A stretch of 17,417 nt of DNA from DASVCZ01 sp036381335 (GCA_036381335.1 DASVCZ010000038.1:1-17417), one strand, 5' to 3'. Shown: positions 5,970 through 13,383, counted from the stretch's first letter. The notes: generated by a model not told the origin, from the letters alone. Numbers and translations: made by a program.

Positions 5970-8783
5970 TTATTCTTTCGCTGCCTCTTCCCCACCCTCT
6001 TCGGCTTTATAGGTCAGGGCGACGGCCACTACGTGATCATCGCTCTTCAACCGCATCAGAATTACGCCTTGAGTGGGACGGGTCAGGACCGGAATTGAGT
6101 TCTTGGTGATGGGCAACTTAATTGTTTGTCCTTGCTTGGTGGTAATAACGACTGAATCGTGTTCTTCTGACACCATCCGCGCGGCCGCAATCATACCCGT
6201 CTTTTTGGTAACTTCAGAGACCTTGACTCCCATGCCAGATCGTTTTTGCTCGGGATATTGGTCAAAATCAGTCCGTTTGCCCATCCCGTTCTCAGTTACG
6301 ACTAAGAGTTGGCTAAACTGTTTTTTGCCTTCACTCTTCTCCACATCTTTAGAAAACGCTTCGACGCCAATCACATAATCATCTTTACGTAAAGTAATGC
6401 CCTTAACGCCTTTGGTGTCGCGCTGGGACGACTTGACTTGCTCTTCGCCAAACTTAATTGATTTGCCTTCGTGGGTAATGAGCATAATTGAGTCACCGCC
6501 ACTGGTTAAGCGGCCAGCAACTAACTCATCGTCATTATTGAGCATAATGGCGACGATTCCATTTTGGCGAATGTTATCGAAGAGTTTAACCGCAGACTTC
6601 TTGATCAAACCTTGCTTGGTAACCAAAGTGATGAACTTATCTTTGTCTCTAGTTTCATCTACCAGCAACATGGTTTGGACATTTTCTTCGGCTTTAAGAT
6701 TCAATAGGTTGACAATAGCAGTTCCTTTAGCCTGGCGAGAGGCTTCTGGCAGCTCATAGGCTTTGAGTTTAAAAACGCGACCTTTATTAGTGAAGAATAA
6801 AACAGTGTCGTGGGTTTGAGCCGACAACAAGGTCTTAATCATGTCATCTTCTTTCATCTTCATCCCGACACTGCCCTTGCCTCCGCGAGATTGAGATCGA
6901 AACGCGCTCGGGCTTAAGCGTTTAATGTAGTTGGTTTCGGTTAAGGTGATGACGGTGGGTTCGTTGGCCACCAAATCCTCTTCCGAAAATTCACCAGCTT
7001 TGCCTTTAATAACTTTGGTTCGGCGATCGTCACCATACAAAGAAATGAGCTCATTTGTTTCATTGCTAACCACTTTGAGTATTTCTGATGGTGAAGCTAA
7101 TAGTTTGAGCAATTTATCAATGGTAAGCTTGATTTGGTTATATTCGTCCTCGATTTTTTGGCGCTCGAGGGCGGCCAGGCGTTTCAGTTGCATTTCCAAA
7201 ATGGCGGTCGCCTGGACTTCAGATAAGCCAAACTTTTCCATTAATCGTTGGCGAGCGGTATCAGTGTCAGGCGAACGGCGAATGGTTTCAATGACGTCAT
7301 CCAGGTTATTGAGGGCAATAATTAAGCCTTCTAAGATGTGGGCGCGGTCACGCGCCTCACCCAGCTCGTATTGCGAGCGGCGGACAATCACTAATTGCCG
7401 ATGCAAAATGTATTCGCGTAAAATCTGCTTCAGGTTCATCAACTGAGGGACGCCGTCTGAGTTGAGGGCCACCATGTTCATGGGGAACGAAGTTTGGAGC
7501 TCGGTATACTTGAAGAGCTTATTGAGGACGACTTTGGGTCGGGCGTCGCGCTTGAGATCGATAGTGACTTGTAAACCGTTACGGTCGGAGTCGTCGTTGA
7601 GGTCGCGGATGCCATCGATCTTTTTATCCCGGACCAGATCTGCGATCTTCATCAGCAACCGAGCCTTGTTCACTTGGTAAGGTAACTCAGTGACAATAAT
7701 TTGGAAGCCCTTCTTCCCTTCTTCGATGCGCGCTTGCGCGCGGATAATAACCCGGCCTTTGCCGGTGCGGTAGGCTTCACTAATTTCCTTGGCATCGTAA
7801 ATGATGCCGGCAGTAGGAAAATCGGGACCTTTGATGTGGGTCATTAACTCTTCATGGGTAATATCACTCGAGAAAGAACCAGCTAACTGTTGAGGGTCGG
7901 TCGCTAAGATTTGGTCGATTAACGCATGGTCTAGTTCAACGGCGGTTTTTTTTGTGGAGTCACTTTTTTTGGATTTGGGTTCAAGCGTTTTTTTACTCGA
8001 AGTAGAAATGTTTTCTAGCAGCTCTTCGTTGTCCGAAGTGGAAACTGATTGGACGGTGGCTGATCCGGCATCGATCATAGCCATGATGGCGTGGCAGACT
8101 TCGGTCAAATTATGAGGCGGAATTTTGGTAGCCATACCCACGGCAATACCTTCTGAGCCCATTAAGAGCAGATTAGGGAGCTTGCCAGGCAGAACGGTCG
8201 GCTCGCGCAGCGAGCCGTCAAAGTTATCGACGAAGTCAACCGTGTTTTTGTTTAAGTCGACCAGCAGTTCTTGGGTGATCTTGGCTAACCGGGCTTCGGT
8301 GTACCGCATGGCAGCCGGGCTGTCACCATCGATGGAACCAAAGTTACCTTGGCCATCAACGAGTGGGTATCGCATGCTAAAGTCTTGCGCCAACCGGACG
8401 AGGGCCCCGTACACAGGTGCATCTCCATGAGGGTGGTAGCGACCTAAGACGTCTCCCACAATACGAGCAGATTTTTTGTAGGAAGAAGAGTGATGAATGC
8501 CAGAGGCATACATTGAGTATAAAATTCGGCGATGGACCGGCTTCAACCCATCCCGGACATCAGGCAGCGCCCGTGAGACGATAACACTCATGGCGTAGTC
8601 GAGGTAGGATTTCTCCATTTCCTCCACAATCGAGACGTGCTTGAGCAGGCCAAACCGGCTCTCCTCCATCAGGCCGACCGTTGATTCTTCGTTAGTGGCG
8701 GTCGACTCCACAGCTTCTGGAGTGTCCGTCACTTCAGTTTCTTCTTCGTTTACTGCTGGTTGGTTGTCTTTTTCGTCGATCAT
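5970..8783 (-). CDS. gyrA: DNA gyrase subunit A with a large insertion
   Basis: Breakage-reunion subunit of gyrase, which introduces negative supercoils using ATP hydrolysed by GyrB. At 937 residues it is longer than the usual 800-880. The first 38 or so residues are an acidic, low-complexity extension. The family start is near MEESRFGLLKHVSIVEEMEKSYLDYAMSVIVSRALPDVRDGLKPVHRRIL. Catalytic Tyr161 lies in AAMRYTEARL. The drug-contact helix reads GRYHPHGDAPVYGALV, so the positions of E. coli Ser83 and Asp87 are Ala122 and Gly126. Between IDAG (237-240) and ELMTHIKGPDFPTAG (312-326) there is an insert of about 66 residues rich in Ser and Lys. The GyrA box QSRGGKG (631-637) and six-bladed C-terminal domain mark it as gyrase rather than topoisomerase IV. 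It is third in the gyrB-ppa-gyrA operon, starting 12 nt after the ppa stop without a clear ribosome site. ATG 8669 is a possible alternative start. Confidence 0.96.
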   Translation of the reverse strand: MIDEKDNQPAVNEEETEVTDTPEAVESTATNEESTVGLMEESRFGLLKHVSIVEEMEKSYLDYAMSVIVSRALPDVRDGLKPVHRRILYSMYASGIHHSSSYKKSARIVGDVLGRYHPHGDAPVYGALVRLAQDFSMRYPLVDGQGNFGSIDGDSPAAMRYTEARLAKITQELLVDLNKNTVDFVDNFDGSLREPTVLPGKLPNLLLMGSEGIAVGMATKIPPHNLTEVCHAIMAMIDAGSATVQSVSTSDNEELLENISTSSKKTLEPKSKKSDSTKKTAVELDHALIDQILATDPQQLAGSFSSDITHEELMTHIKGPDFPTAGIIYDAKEISEAYRTGKGRVIIRAQARIEEGKKGFQIIVTELPYQVNKARLLMKIADLVRDKKIDGIRDLNDDSDRNGLQVTIDLKRDARPKVVLNKLFKYTELQTSFPMNMVALNSDGVPQLMNLKQILREYILHRQLVIVRRSQYELGEARDRAHILEGLIIALNNLDDVIETIRRSPDTDTARQRLMEKFGLSEVQATAILEMQLKRLAALERQKIEDEYNQIKLTIDKLLKLLASPSEILKVVSNETNELISLYGDDRRTKVIKGKAGEFSEEDLVANEPTVITLTETNYIKRLSPSAFRSQSRGGKGSVGMKMKEDDMIKTLLSAQTHDTVLFFTNKGRVFKLKAYELPEASRQAKGTAIVNLLNLKAEENVQTMLLVDETRDKDKFITLVTKQGLIKKSAVKLFDNIRQNGIVAIMLNNDDELVAGRLTSGGDSIMLITHEGKSIKFGEEQVKSSQRDTKGVKGITLRKDDYVIGVEAFSKDVEKSEGKKQFSQLLVVTENGMGKRTDFDQYPEQKRSGMGVKVSEVTKKTGMIAAARMVSEEHDSVVITTKQGQTIKLPITKNSIPVLTRPTQGVILMRLKSDDHVVAVALTYKAEEGGEEAAKE

Positions 8784-8795
8784 AGTTCTACTACT

Positions 8796-9296
8796 TTAGG
8801 CTTCTTCCTTCTCAAATCTTTGTTGAGCAGCTTCTAACACTTTCATAGCTTCGTCAGTCCCCTTCCACTCTTTGAGTTTGACAAACTTGCCTTCTTCTAA
8901 ATCTTTGTATCTTTCAAAGAAGTGACGAATTTCGCGTTTTTTGGCTTCAGGAATGTCATCAAGTGATTCCCAAGTGCCGCAGATAGGATCGATCTTGGCT
9001 TTAGCTGGCACACAGACAATTTTGTGATCGATGCCCTCTTCGTCTTCCATTTCAAGTAAGCCGATAACTTTGGCTTTTACTACCACGCCAGGGACGACTT
9101 TTCTGGATAAGAAAACTAAGGCATCGAGGGCGTCACCGTCTTGGCCGCAGGTCTCGTCGATTAAACCATAGTTCACGGGATAACTCATGGAGGTCGGCAT
9201 TAACCGGTCGACGGTCATTTCACCGGTTTCTTCATCGAGTTCGTACTTGACGTTGGAACCCTCTGGGATTTCAATTAAGACTTTGATATCTGGCAT
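8796..9296 (-). CDS. ppa: Family I inorganic pyrophosphatase
   Basis: Soluble, metal-dependent enzyme that hydrolyses pyrophosphate to two phosphates, pulling nucleic acid and aminoacyl-tRNA synthesis forward. The 166-residue length is typical. Visible blocks are EIPEGSNVKYELDEETG, MPTSMSYPVNYGLIDET and the metal-binding DGDALDAL (Asp53, Asp55, Asp58). Further acids follow in MEDEEGIDHKIV and IDPICGTWESLDDIP, and HFFERYKDLEEGK lies near the C-terminus. The signature has Ala56 where most have Pro or Glu; the three aspartates are intact. It has the clearest Shine-Dalgarno in the window (AGGAGG, complement of 9301-9306), 4 nt before the ATG. It lies between gyrB (43 nt upstream) and gyrA (12 nt downstream) and is surely co-transcribed, linking pyrophosphate removal with DNA replication functions. 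Confidence 0.96.
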   Translation of the reverse strand: MPDIKVLIEIPEGSNVKYELDEETGEMTVDRLMPTSMSYPVNYGLIDETCGQDGDALDALVFLSRKVVPGVVVKAKVIGLLEMEDEEGIDHKIVCVPAKAKIDPICGTWESLDDIPEAKKREIRHFFERYKDLEEGKFVKLKEWKGTDEAMKVLEAAQQRFEKEEA

Positions 9297-9309
9297 GCTG
9301 CCTCCTACT

Positions 9310-9341
9310 ACTTAATTACTTATTTACTTAATCACTTACTT
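9310..9341. repeat. Four tandem 8-bp units ACTTANTY in the gyrB-ppa gap
   Basis: Units read on the + strand as ACTTAATT, ACTTATTT, ACTTAATC and ACTTACTT with exact 8-bp period. On the gene (-) strand each CTTA gives a TAA stop. Because 8 is not a multiple of 3, successive units close all three frames. The last unit overlaps the gyrB stop codon. A related three-unit copy is at 15254-15277. Confidence 0.7.
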
Positions 9342-11367
9342 ATACATCCAACTCCGCCAACTTAGCGCGAGTTTGAATAAATTTTTTCCGTGGTAAAACT
9401 TCGTCGCCCATTAAAGTTTGGAAAACTTGGTCTGCTTTGTGTGCGTCCTCGATTGTTACTTTTTTCAACATCCGGTGTTCTGGATTCATAGTTGTTTCCC
9501 AGAGTTGCTCGGGGTTCATTTCACCCAGACCTTTGTAGCGTTGGATGCCAATTTTAGCTTGCGGGTTATCTTTCCGAATTTGAGCTACCAACTCATCTCG
9601 TTCTTCATCGGAGTAGACATACTTCTCGGTTTTACCGGAAGAGATCTTAAACAAAGGTGGGACGGCAATGTAGAGGTAGCCAAGTTCGACCACTTTAGGT
9701 AAGTGACGGAAGAAAAAGGTCAAGCCCAGAGTGGTAATGTGTTCACCGTCGACATCCGCATCGTTCATGAGAATGATCCGATGGTAGCGGAGTTTTTTCT
9801 CGTCAAAGGTTTCGTCAATGCCAGCCCCGAGAGCAATTACCAAGTTTTTCAACTCTTCAAAAGCCACTACTTTATCGAGTCGGGCGCGTTCGGTGTTGAG
9901 AATTTTGCCGCGGAGCGGGAAAATAGCCTGGAACTTGCGGTCTCGACCTTGCTTGGCTGAGCCACCGGCTGAGTCACCCTCGACGATATAGACTTCAGAT
10001 TCTTCTGGTGAGCGGCTCTGGCAGTCGGCGAGCTTCCCGGGCAGCGAGGCGCTCTCCAGAGCGCCTTTCCTAATTACAGCATTTTTGGCGGCGCGAGCCG
10101 CTAGGCGAGCGCGAGCAGCCAGCATGACTTTGTCGATCAAAACTTTACCGGCCTTAGGGTTCTCTTCCAAAAAAGCTTCAAACCCATCTTTAAATACCTG
10201 GTAGACAGCTGATTGAGCTTCCGAATTATTTAACTTTGATTTCGTCTGGGACTCGAACTGGAGGTCATTAGCCGGCATCTTGACAAAGACGACCGCGGTT
10301 AAGCCTTCTTTTAAGTCTTCAGAAGTGAAACTTTCTTTTTCTTTGACCATCTCATTCTTAGTGACGTAATCTCGGAGCAATTTACCTAATCCAATCCGGA
10401 AACCATTGACGTGGGTCCCCCCATCTGGAGTATGGATGACGTTGACATATGATTCCACTTTTTCAGTAAACGAATCGTTATATTGCAAGGCAATCTCCAC
10501 ACCAATCTTCTTGTGGGTGACTTCATCTTCCCAGACGCCTTCGGTGTAAAAGACGTCATGTAAAGGCTTGCGAGTCATGTTCAGGTGATTAACGAGTGAT
10601 TTGATACCACCTTCAAAATAGTAGTGTTTCTCGACGTCAGCAATTTCATCTATCAGTTGGAAGTAGAGACCAGCCATTAAGTAGGCTCGGTCTTTAATAA
10701 CTTCGGTTAAAATCTTGTGACTAAAAGAGGTGGTACTAAAAATGGTTGGATCAGGAACAAAGGAGACGAGGGTACCCGTTTCTTGCTTGATCAAGCGTTG
10801 AGATGCTTGAGGAAAGATTTTGGCAAATTCTTCTTGAGTGATTTTTTTGACTGGGGCTTGAGGCACTCCACGACTGTAGGCTTGATAGTGGTAGGCGCCG
10901 TCTCGTTTAACGACCACTCGCATGGCACTGGACAAAGCGTTGACCGCAGATGAACCGACACCGTGTAAGCCACCAGAAGCTTGATAGGCGGTCTCTTCAA
11001 ATTTGCCACCAGCGTGGAGCTTGGTCAGCACTAATTCGAGAGCGGAGACGCCTGATTCATGAATATCTACTGGGATACCCCGGCCGTTATCAACCACAGT
11101 AATTGTTTCTTCGCTGATGGGATTATCGCCAGCAATCTTGCGTTCTTCGTCAGTGACTGGACTACGAAATAACTGGATGGTGTTACCATAGCCGGCGATG
11201 GCTTCGTCGACAGCGTTGTCCAAGATTTCTTTAGCCAAGTGATGAAGGCCCTTACTATCGGTCGAACCGATGTACATGCCTGGGCGTTTACGGACGGGTT
11301 CTAAGCCTTCTAAAACTTTAATTTCAGAAGCTCCGTAGTTGGTAGTGACGGTGGGTTGCTTTGCCAT
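9340..11367 (-). CDS. gyrB: DNA gyrase subunit B
   Basis: ATPase subunit of gyrase, 675 residues, the common short GyrB form without the E. coli-type insert. The GHKL ATPase motifs are EILDNAVDEA (48-56), VVDNGRGIPV (91-100) and GGLHGVGSSAVNAL (132-145). The transducer follows with PDGGTHVNGFR (314-324) and QTKSKLNN (374-381). The TOPRIM domain has EGDSAGGSA (463-471) and the metal pair in NDADVDGEH (535-543). It ends with QRYKGLGEMNPEQLWETT. About 15 extra residues lie between strands at 67-86. Tyr128 (ETAYQASGGLHG) corresponds to E. coli Tyr109, which FicT enzymes AMPylate. It is first in an operon with ppa and gyrA, and has its own extended -10 box 11 nt before the ATG with no Shine-Dalgarno, so its leader is likely only a few nucleotides. 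The fic gene ends 264 bp upstream on the same strand. Confidence 0.97.
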   Translation of the reverse strand: MAKQPTVTTNYGASEIKVLEGLEPVRKRPGMYIGSTDSKGLHHLAKEILDNAVDEAIAGYGNTIQLFRSPVTDEERKIAGDNPISEETITVVDNGRGIPVDIHESGVSALELVLTKLHAGGKFEETAYQASGGLHGVGSSAVNALSSAMRVVVKRDGAYHYQAYSRGVPQAPVKKITQEEFAKIFPQASQRLIKQETGTLVSFVPDPTIFSTTSFSHKILTEVIKDRAYLMAGLYFQLIDEIADVEKHYYFEGGIKSLVNHLNMTRKPLHDVFYTEGVWEDEVTHKKIGVEIALQYNDSFTEKVESYVNVIHTPDGGTHVNGFRIGLGKLLRDYVTKNEMVKEKESFTSEDLKEGLTAVVFVKMPANDLQFESQTKSKLNNSEAQSAVYQVFKDGFEAFLEENPKAGKVLIDKVMLAARARLAARAAKNAVIRKGALESASLPGKLADCQSRSPEESEVYIVEGDSAGGSAKQGRDRKFQAIFPLRGKILNTERARLDKVVAFEELKNLVIALGAGIDETFDEKKLRYHRIILMNDADVDGEHITTLGLTFFFRHLPKVVELGYLYIAVPPLFKISSGKTEKYVYSDEERDELVAQIRKDNPQAKIGIQRYKGLGEMNPEQLWETTMNPEHRMLKKVTIEDAHKADQVFQTLMGDEVLPRKKFIQTRAKLAELDV

Positions 11368-11378
11368 GATGAACTCTG

Positions 11379-11387
11379 GTTATATCA
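11379..11387 (-). promoter_or_regulatory. Extended -10 promoter of gyrB-ppa-gyrA
   Basis: On the - strand the sequence reads TG-A-TATAAC, five of six -10 bases plus the TGn extension. Start of transcription is expected near 11372, giving a leader of about 5 nt before the gyrB ATG (11367). No -35 is visible at the standard spacing. A second, more distant -10 candidate is at 11541-11546. Confidence 0.5.
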
Positions 11388-11535
11388 CATTTAAAAGAAA
11401 AAAGAAAAGGTTGACTTGACTATAAGCTCGTCAGAGGCCGAAAAACGGGTTAAATTACTCTGTAATGTCTAAAGGGTGGATAAAAGGTGACTACCAAAAC
11501 CTCGACATACAATTAGTAACTACTCTCCAAAACAG

Positions 11536-11593
11536 CGTCAATTATAAGTGACGTTTTGCCTGTTCTATTTAAAAGTGTCAACTTAAAGTGACG
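11536..11593. repeat. Duplicated 18-bp inverted repeat upstream of gyrB, operator-like
   Basis: Two copies, CGTCAATTATAAGTGACG (11536-11553) and TGTCAACTTAAAGTGACG (11576-11593), start exactly 40 bp apart and match at 14 of 18 positions. Each is a GTCA...TGAC dyad with an 8-bp spacer. On the - strand (gyrB direction) the first copy encloses a perfect TATAAT (11541-11546), so a bound protein could block a promoter there. The pair lies 169-226 bp upstream of gyrB and just downstream of the fic stop. Binding protein unknown. Confidence 0.5.
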
Positions 11594-11631
11594 CTCTAAT
11601 AATCGAAGGGGGAATTTGTGCTACACAGTTT

Positions 11632-12696
11632 TCACGAAGTTTTCTCTGCAAGTACATATTCTGTAGCTGGACCACTTCCCTGCCTTTTCAGAAGTTTTTT
11701 TATAACTAAATTAGCTAGTTTTCTTTGGGCCGTCCGATAGGGTACACCAAACGCTTCTTGCACTTCTGAAGAGCTAATGGAGCCAAATTGTCGTGTGTAA
11801 TCTAGGATAGCAATCTCTTCCTGATCTAGGCGAACAATTTTCCCCAAACTACTTTGGTTTCCTGCCACAGTAATATCTGCATGCAATTTTTGAGCAATTT
11901 TCAAAAAACCTTTAGTGAAAAAATCCAAAAAAGGCGTTATGTCTGATCTGATACGAGCATCATAGGTGTTACCTAAACTGAGAGCTTGGTAGTACTGCAA
12001 TTGATTTTGAACGTAATATGAATCTGGTGTAAAAGTTCCTCTAAAATCATATTCGGTAAGTTGTAAGTAAAACTTAGTTAGTAGACGAGTTACTCGCCCA
12101 TTACCATCACTAAAGGGATGAATGGATACAAAGGCGTAATGAAAAATGCCAGCTACTAAGACTGGATGTAAGTTTTTGGTCTTTGACTGAGTTTCTAACC
12201 AAGTAAGTAGATCTTTAATTAAATTTTCAATTCTACTGGCTTTGGGTCCTGTGTATTGAACTGTTTCCTGGTGATTTTTTTCATTCACAATATATACATT
12301 TCCTGGACGCCACTGACCAACTTTCTCCTTAGGAAGCAATTCACTCATTGTTAAGCGATGTAACATAAGAATGGAAGATTTATTGATTTCACTTTGTTGT
12401 GTGGTTTGTTTATTAAGCCAATTCAGAGCTTGCATGTAATTGCTAACTTCTCTAATAGCATAGTCGGGAGCATTAATAGGTTGCCCAGTAATAACTTGTT
12501 CGACTTGTTTTCTATTGAGAGGATTACCTTCAATAGTGGTAGAGCTGTAAGCTGCTTCAACTGTAGCTCGAAAGCGAAGGTGGAGTTCTATTTCCGGTAA
12601 AATGTGACTATGCGCTACAATAGTTCTGATTTTTTCAATTTCGGCAATACAAGTATTGATTTCTGGAGTGATAGTAAAGTGGGGTTTAAATGACAT
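11632..12696 (-). CDS. Class II Fic-family AMP-transferase with C-terminal winged helix
   Basis: Fic enzymes transfer AMP from ATP to a hydroxyl on a target protein. The 354-residue protein starts with a Fic N-terminal domain containing the inhibitory helix motif S/TxxxE-G/N (SSTTIEGN, Ser52 to Glu56-Gly57), placing it in class II, in which inhibition is intramolecular. The catalytic loop HPFSDGNGRVTR (193-204) has all key residues: His193, the acidic Asp, Asn and Arg. The flap region is around QWRPGNVYI (128-136). The C-terminus (about 290-350) looks like a winged helix: DYTRQFGSISSSEVQEAFGVPYRTAQRKLANL. The start at 12696 sits 6 nt after an extended TATAAT box and has no Shine-Dalgarno, predicting leaderless translation. 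Three phased 9-bp repeats cover that promoter. Codons are more A/T-rich than in gyrB, and it uses TGA, so it is probably an acquired gene. Target protein unproven. Confidence 0.93.
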   Translation of the reverse strand: MSFKPHFTITPEINTCIAEIEKIRTIVAHSHILPEIELHLRFRATVEAAYSSTTIEGNPLNRKQVEQVITGQPINAPDYAIREVSNYMQALNWLNKQTTQQSEINKSSILMLHRLTMSELLPKEKVGQWRPGNVYIVNEKNHQETVQYTGPKASRIENLIKDLLTWLETQSKTKNLHPVLVAGIFHYAFVSIHPFSDGNGRVTRLLTKFYLQLTEYDFRGTFTPDSYYVQNQLQYYQALSLGNTYDARIRSDITPFLDFFTKGFLKIAQKLHADITVAGNQSSLGKIVRLDQEEIAILDYTRQFGSISSSEVQEAFGVPYRTAQRKLANLVIKKLLKRQGSGPATEYVLAEKTS

Positions 12697-12701
12697 ACAT
12701 T

Positions 12702-12710
12702 ATTATATCA
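12702..12710 (-). promoter_or_regulatory. Extended -10 promoter of fic
   Basis: On the - strand the sequence reads TG-A-TATAAT, a perfect extended -10. The fic ATG begins 6 nt after the box, so the start point would fall on or beside the A of the ATG. No -35 consensus lies upstream; that space is filled by the repeats at 12707-12738. Confidence 0.65.
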
Positions 12711-12738
12711 CGCCAAAATCACGCCATTTATCGCGCCA
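12707..12738. promoter_or_regulatory. Three phased 9-bp repeats over the fic promoter, candidate operator
   Basis: ATCACGCCA (12707-12715), ATCACGCCA (12718-12726) and ATCGCGCCA (12730-12738) are direct repeats starting 11 and 12 bp apart, about one helical turn. They occupy nearly all the 44-bp gap between the holB stop and the fic start, and the first overlaps the extended -10 box. Direct repeats on one face of the helix are typical of cooperative repressor or activator binding. The winged-helix tail of the Fic protein itself is a candidate binder (inference). Confidence 0.65.
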
Positions 12739-12740
12739 CT

Positions 12741-13379
12741 TTAATTGATGCTCAAAAATAGATTATCTACTGTCAACTGTGGATTAGTATTGTGCTGCAA
12801 ATAGTCTTTAGTTTTAAGTAACAGTTGGAGATTAGCTGATCGATTGTTGTCCACGGACTCTTGATGATAATAATGAATCAACTGATCAACTAAAGCCAAC
12901 GCTGCTTCTCTATCCTTGTACTCCTCCGCCAACACAATCCGATCACTGATTCTCGCCTCGGTCAACTTCTTAACTACCTCCTCTGCTCCACTGATATCGA
13001 TCGCTGCCGATGTCAGTTGCACCACCTGGCACCGAGACTGAATCGTCGGCAAAATTTTCTCCAAATTCGTCGTCACCGCCACTATATTCACATACTCAGG
13101 TGGTTCTTCTAACGTTTTGAGCAAGGCGTTTTGAGCCGGAATTGAGGCTTGTTCTAAATGGCACATAATGACAGTCCGGGTTTTTCTTTGTAAGGGCCTA
13201 TACACCAAGTTACTTTTCAGCTCACGAATGGCTTCAATCGGCAACCCCTCCCCTTGTCCATTTAAGTTCATCAAGTCAGCATCAGGCGCCAGATAAGGTT
13301 CGAGCTTTTTTTCCTTGGCAAACTCTAAAGCTGCTGACTGGTGATCGATGGAGGTTATTAACAGAAATGGTGTAGGCAT
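12741..13379 (-). CDS. holB: DNA polymerase III delta'-like clamp-loader subunit, N-terminally short
   Basis: Clamp-loader AAA+ subunit that helps place the sliding clamp on DNA. The hallmark AQNALLKTLEEPPEYVNIV (82-100) and TIQSRCQ, with the SRC motif at 115-117, identify the delta'/gamma family. The 212-residue protein is short: delta' usually has about 300. The N-terminus begins MPTPFLLITSIDHQSAALEF, and the usual P-loop segment and zinc-binding cysteines are absent. The C-terminal collar domain (about 130-212) is also reduced. A Ser-Arg-Cys motif without a P-loop is the normal state of delta', which acts as a rigid stator and supplies an arginine finger, so the protein is plausibly functional. 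It is transcribed divergently from pilB across 61 bp and lies 44 bp upstream of fic. A frame-shifted start can be excluded only by inspection upstream, where the divergent pilB promoter leaves no room. Confidence 0.82.
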   Translation of the reverse strand: MPTPFLLITSIDHQSAALEFAKEKKLEPYLAPDADLMNLNGQGEGLPIEAIRELKSNLVYRPLQRKTRTVIMCHLEQASIPAQNALLKTLEEPPEYVNIVAVTTNLEKILPTIQSRCQVVQLTSAAIDISGAEEVVKKLTEARISDRIVLAEEYKDREAALALVDQLIHYYHQESVDNNRSANLQLLLKTKDYLQHNTNPQLTVDNLFLSIN

Positions 13380-13383
13380 GGTC

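Noticed and set aside
11475..11483. DnaA-box-like TTATCCACC (- strand) near gyrB
   Set aside because: One near-match only, no cluster, and no dnaA or AT-rich unwinding element nearby; insufficient for an origin.
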